Positions 6,911-8,385 of a DNA stretch of 8,385 bases are shown piece after piece. Each line of letters starts with the position of its first letter. The first letter of the stretch is position 1. The stretch comes from an uncultured Actinomycetes bacterium (GTDB lineage: Bacteria; Actinomycetota; Actinomycetes; Nanopelagicales; Nanopelagicaceae), in assembly GCA_903832395.1 (NCBI GenBank), contig CAILBF010000015.1, positions 1 to 8,385 of the forward strand, in the 5' to 3' direction. Made by a program: the position numbers and the translations under genes. The notes under the pieces are model-generated. The model saw only the letters and a program-made list of their open reading frames with translations. It did not search any database and was not told the DNA's origin.

Positions 6911-6912
6911 AA
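6883..6912 (-). promoter_or_regulatory. Candidate sigma-70-type promoter for the minus-strand cluster
   Basis: On the minus strand, TTAGAT (6912-6907) resembles a -35 box and TATTAT (6888-6883) a -10 box, with an 18-bp spacer. Transcription would begin near 6876, leaving a leader of about 24 bases before the ATG at 6852, with AGGAGG inside it. The -10 box lies inside the 17-bp palindrome and the spacer covers the third half-site, so a bound IclR protein would block RNA polymerase. Box matches are moderate and found by eye. Confidence 0.4.
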
Positions 6913-6948
6913 GGGTATTCTCGTTCGTGTCCAATGGTCAATAGGCAC

Positions 6949-6956
6949 AGAAGGAG
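6949..6956 (+). promoter_or_regulatory. Ribosome binding site of the MttB-family gene
   Basis: AGAAGGAG ends six bases before the ATG at 6963. It selects this start over the in-frame ATG codons at 6978 and 7011, which lack such a site. Confidence 0.8.
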
Positions 6957-6962
6957 CACCAC

Positions 6963-8385
6963 ATGTTTGAAAATCGAATGCCTCGATATGAGATTTTGAG
7001 CCAGGAATCTATGGCAACGCTGACGCTGGGATGGCGTCGCATCGTCTCTGAAATCGGCATCGAGTTTATGTCTCCATGGGCGCTAGATGTGTTGCGCGAT
7101 GCGGGCCAAACGGTTGAGGGCGATAACGTTAAGTTTGATCCAGACTGGATCCTTAAGCAGGTTGCATTAGCACCAAGTGAATTTAATCTTCGCGCTCGCA
7201 ATCCTAAGAACAATGTTCATATCGGTGGCAACTCCATGGTCTTCGGTGGCGTATATGGCCCACCATTTGTGCGCGAAGGTGATGTTCGCCGCGATGCAAC
7301 TTTTAATGACTATGAGAATTTTTGTAAGTTAGCTCAATCCTTCGATGCGCTAGATAGCGTCGGCGGTGTTGTCTGCGAACCTAATGACTTGTCTCTTGAT
7401 TCACGCCATTTAGATATGGCATACGCGGCAACAACGCTGACCGATAAATTCATCATGGGTAACGTTGTAACGGCTGAGAATGCAAAAGACGTGATCCGAA
7501 TGGCTGAAATTATCCACGGTGGTCGCGCCGCGCTCCTGGACACACCAGCACTCATCTCACTGATTAACTGCAACTCCCCATTGCGTTGGGATGATCGCAT
7601 GCTTGACTCACTTCGCGAATATGTTTTAGCTGGACAGCCAGTAGTTGTAACACCTTTCTTACTTATGGGTGCGATGAGTCCAGTAACAATTCCAGCGACA
7701 TTAGCGCAGCAAATCGCTGAAGCTCTATCGGGTATTGCGCTTGCACAAACACTTAATCCAGGTTGCCCAATTGTCTTTGGTTCTTTCCTTTCAAATATCG
7801 ATATGCAATCGGGCTCTCCACAGTTTGGTACACCTGAATCTGGAATTGGTTTGCTGTGCACTGGCCAAATCGCGCGCAGCTTTAACTTGCCATTTCGTGG
7901 CGGCGGTGGATTGAACTCTTCACAGACGGTAGATGCGCAATCGGCATATCAATCCATGATGACGATGATGCCAACTTTTCTCTCAGGCACTAACTGGGTC
8001 ATGCATACTGCCGGTTGGCTCGAGGGTGGACTCGTCTCATGTTATGAAAAATTCGTTCTCGACATTGAAATCCTGCAGTCCCTCATGACTGAGTTCACGC
8101 CTTTGGAGTTCAATATTGAATCCTTAGCTTTTGATGCCCACCTAGAAGTTGGCCATGGAGGTCACTTCCTAGGCGCTGCACATACTATGGAGCGATTCCG
8201 TGACTGTTTCTATCGACCATTTTTAACTAATAGCGATAACTTCGAGCGCTGGACCCGTCTGGGAGCCAAAGATACTAAGGCGCGCGCGGCCGATATTTAT
8301 AAGAAGAAGTTAGAGGATTACGTAGCCCCAGATATCGACGCATCGATGCTTAAAGAGCTCGATGAGTTTGTGGCAATGCGTAAAA
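6963..8385 (+). CDS. mttB: MttB-superfamily (COG5598) N-methyl compound:corrinoid methyltransferase, non-pyrrolysine type (3' end outside window)
   Basis: The frame is open from the ATG at 6963 to the window end, 474 codons, close to the family's usual full length. The N-terminus has the family helix (LGWRRIVSEIGIEF) and a VFGGVYGPPFV segment. The middle shows TDKFIMGNVVTAENAKDVI, LLDTPALISLINCNSPLRWDDRML, VVVTPFLLMGAMSPVT and a GSFLSNIDMQSGSPQFGTPE stretch, all typical of MttB-type TIM barrels. PFRGGGGLNSSQTVDAQS (310-327) probably corresponds to the segment that carries pyrrolysine in archaeal MttB. There is no in-frame TAG, so this copy is a non-pyrrolysine member; related enzymes demethylate glycine betaine, proline betaine or carnitine. 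It would methylate the corrinoid protein encoded in the divergent cluster. Expression is likely controlled by the IclR protein through the shared promoter region. Family certain, substrate unknown. Confidence 0.93.
   Translation, partial: MFENRMPRYEILSQESMATLTLGWRRIVSEIGIEFMSPWALDVLRDAGQTVEGDNVKFDPDWILKQVALAPSEFNLRARNPKNNVHIGGNSMVFGGVYGPPFVREGDVRRDATFNDYENFCKLAQSFDALDSVGGVVCEPNDLSLDSRHLDMAYAATTLTDKFIMGNVVTAENAKDVIRMAEIIHGGRAALLDTPALISLINCNSPLRWDDRMLDSLREYVLAGQPVVVTPFLLMGAMSPVTIPATLAQQIAEALSGIALAQTLNPGCPIVFGSFLSNIDMQSGSPQFGTPESGIGLLCTGQIARSFNLPFRGGGGLNSSQTVDAQSAYQSMMTMMPTFLSGTNWVMHTAGWLEGGLVSCYEKFVLDIEILQSLMTEFTPLEFNIESLAFDAHLEVGHGGHFLGAAHTMERFRDCFYRPFLTNSDNFERWTRLGAKDTKARAADIYKKKLEDYVAPDIDASMLKELDEFVAMRK

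Larger units (their letters stand above)
6853..6962. promoter_or_regulatory. Divergent promoter region between the IclR-led cluster and the MttB gene
   Basis: This 110-bp gap is the only non-coding stretch of any size in the window, so both transcripts must start here or very close by. It contains both ribosome sites at its ends and an AT-rich inverted repeat in the middle. The distance is too short for a cobalamin riboswitch, and I see no B12-box-like segment. A plausible promoter exists for the minus-strand cluster. I could not find a convincing -35/-10 pair for the plus-strand gene. Confidence 0.85.

Noticed and set aside
6853..6948. N-terminal extension of the IclR protein to a start at 6948
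   Set aside because: The extra 32 residues translate the promoter palindrome, show no family similarity, and the ATG at 6852 has a perfect AGGAGG five bases away.
6853..6962. Cobalamin riboswitch upstream of the corrinoid genes
   Set aside because: The region is only 110 bp, largely taken up by the inverted repeat and ribosome sites, and no B12-box-like segment is seen.
6938..7213. Minus-strand open frame that could extend into the divergent promoter region
   Set aside because: It overlaps the 5' part of the MttB gene antisense, has no ribosome site and no similarity I recognise.
7334..7861. Long minus-strand open frame of 175 codons
   Set aside because: It lies wholly antisense to the clearly recognisable MttB-family gene, and its serine- and isoleucine-rich translation resembles no family.
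6963..8385. Pyrrolysine-containing trimethylamine methyltransferase
   Set aside because: There is no in-frame TAG in 474 codons, including the segment where pyrrolysine would be expected.

Overview
The window reads as one C1-catabolic locus: a corrinoid-dependent demethylation module next to the 3' end of a formate dehydrogenase gene. Coding density is very high, with overlapping or nearly overlapping stops and starts throughout. I see no RNA genes, transposons, CRISPR arrays or long repeats. The host is a bacterium with moderate GC. A streamlined aquatic actinobacterium would fit the compactness and the gene set (IclR regulator, Fds-type formate dehydrogenase), but nothing here is diagnostic, so taxonomy is a weak inference.

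Layout. Positions 3-770 (+) hold the C-terminal part of a molybdopterin formate dehydrogenase alpha subunit with an FdsD-like tail. Positions 6852 down to 756 (-) hold a seven-gene cluster in transcription order: IclR-type regulator, corrinoid protein, metV-type cysteine-rich protein, metF, a pterin-binding methyltransferase, a corrinoid-reactivating [2Fe-2S] ATPase (RACo/RamA type), and a DUF1638 protein. Adjacent genes overlap by 1-8 bp or are 9 bp apart. Positions 6963-8385 (+) hold an MttB-superfamily methyltransferase, open at the window edge. A 110-bp divergent promoter region (6853-6962) separates it from the cluster and carries a compound inverted repeat that is a strong candidate for the IclR operator.

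Proposed pathway (inference from families). The MttB homologue moves a methyl group from an N-methylated compound to the corrinoid protein. The pterin-binding methyltransferase passes it from methyl-corrinoid to tetrahydrofolate. MetF with MetV oxidises methyl-THF to methylene-THF. Later steps (FolD, Fhs or PurU, not in this window) would give formate, which the Fds-type enzyme oxidises to CO2. The RACo protein reduces inactive Co(II) corrinoid back to Co(I). DUF1638 is an uncharacterised family placed last in the cluster. The MttB homologue has no in-frame TAG in the visible part, so it belongs to the non-pyrrolysine branch, whose known members use glycine betaine, proline betaine or carnitine. 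The actual substrate cannot be read from the sequence.
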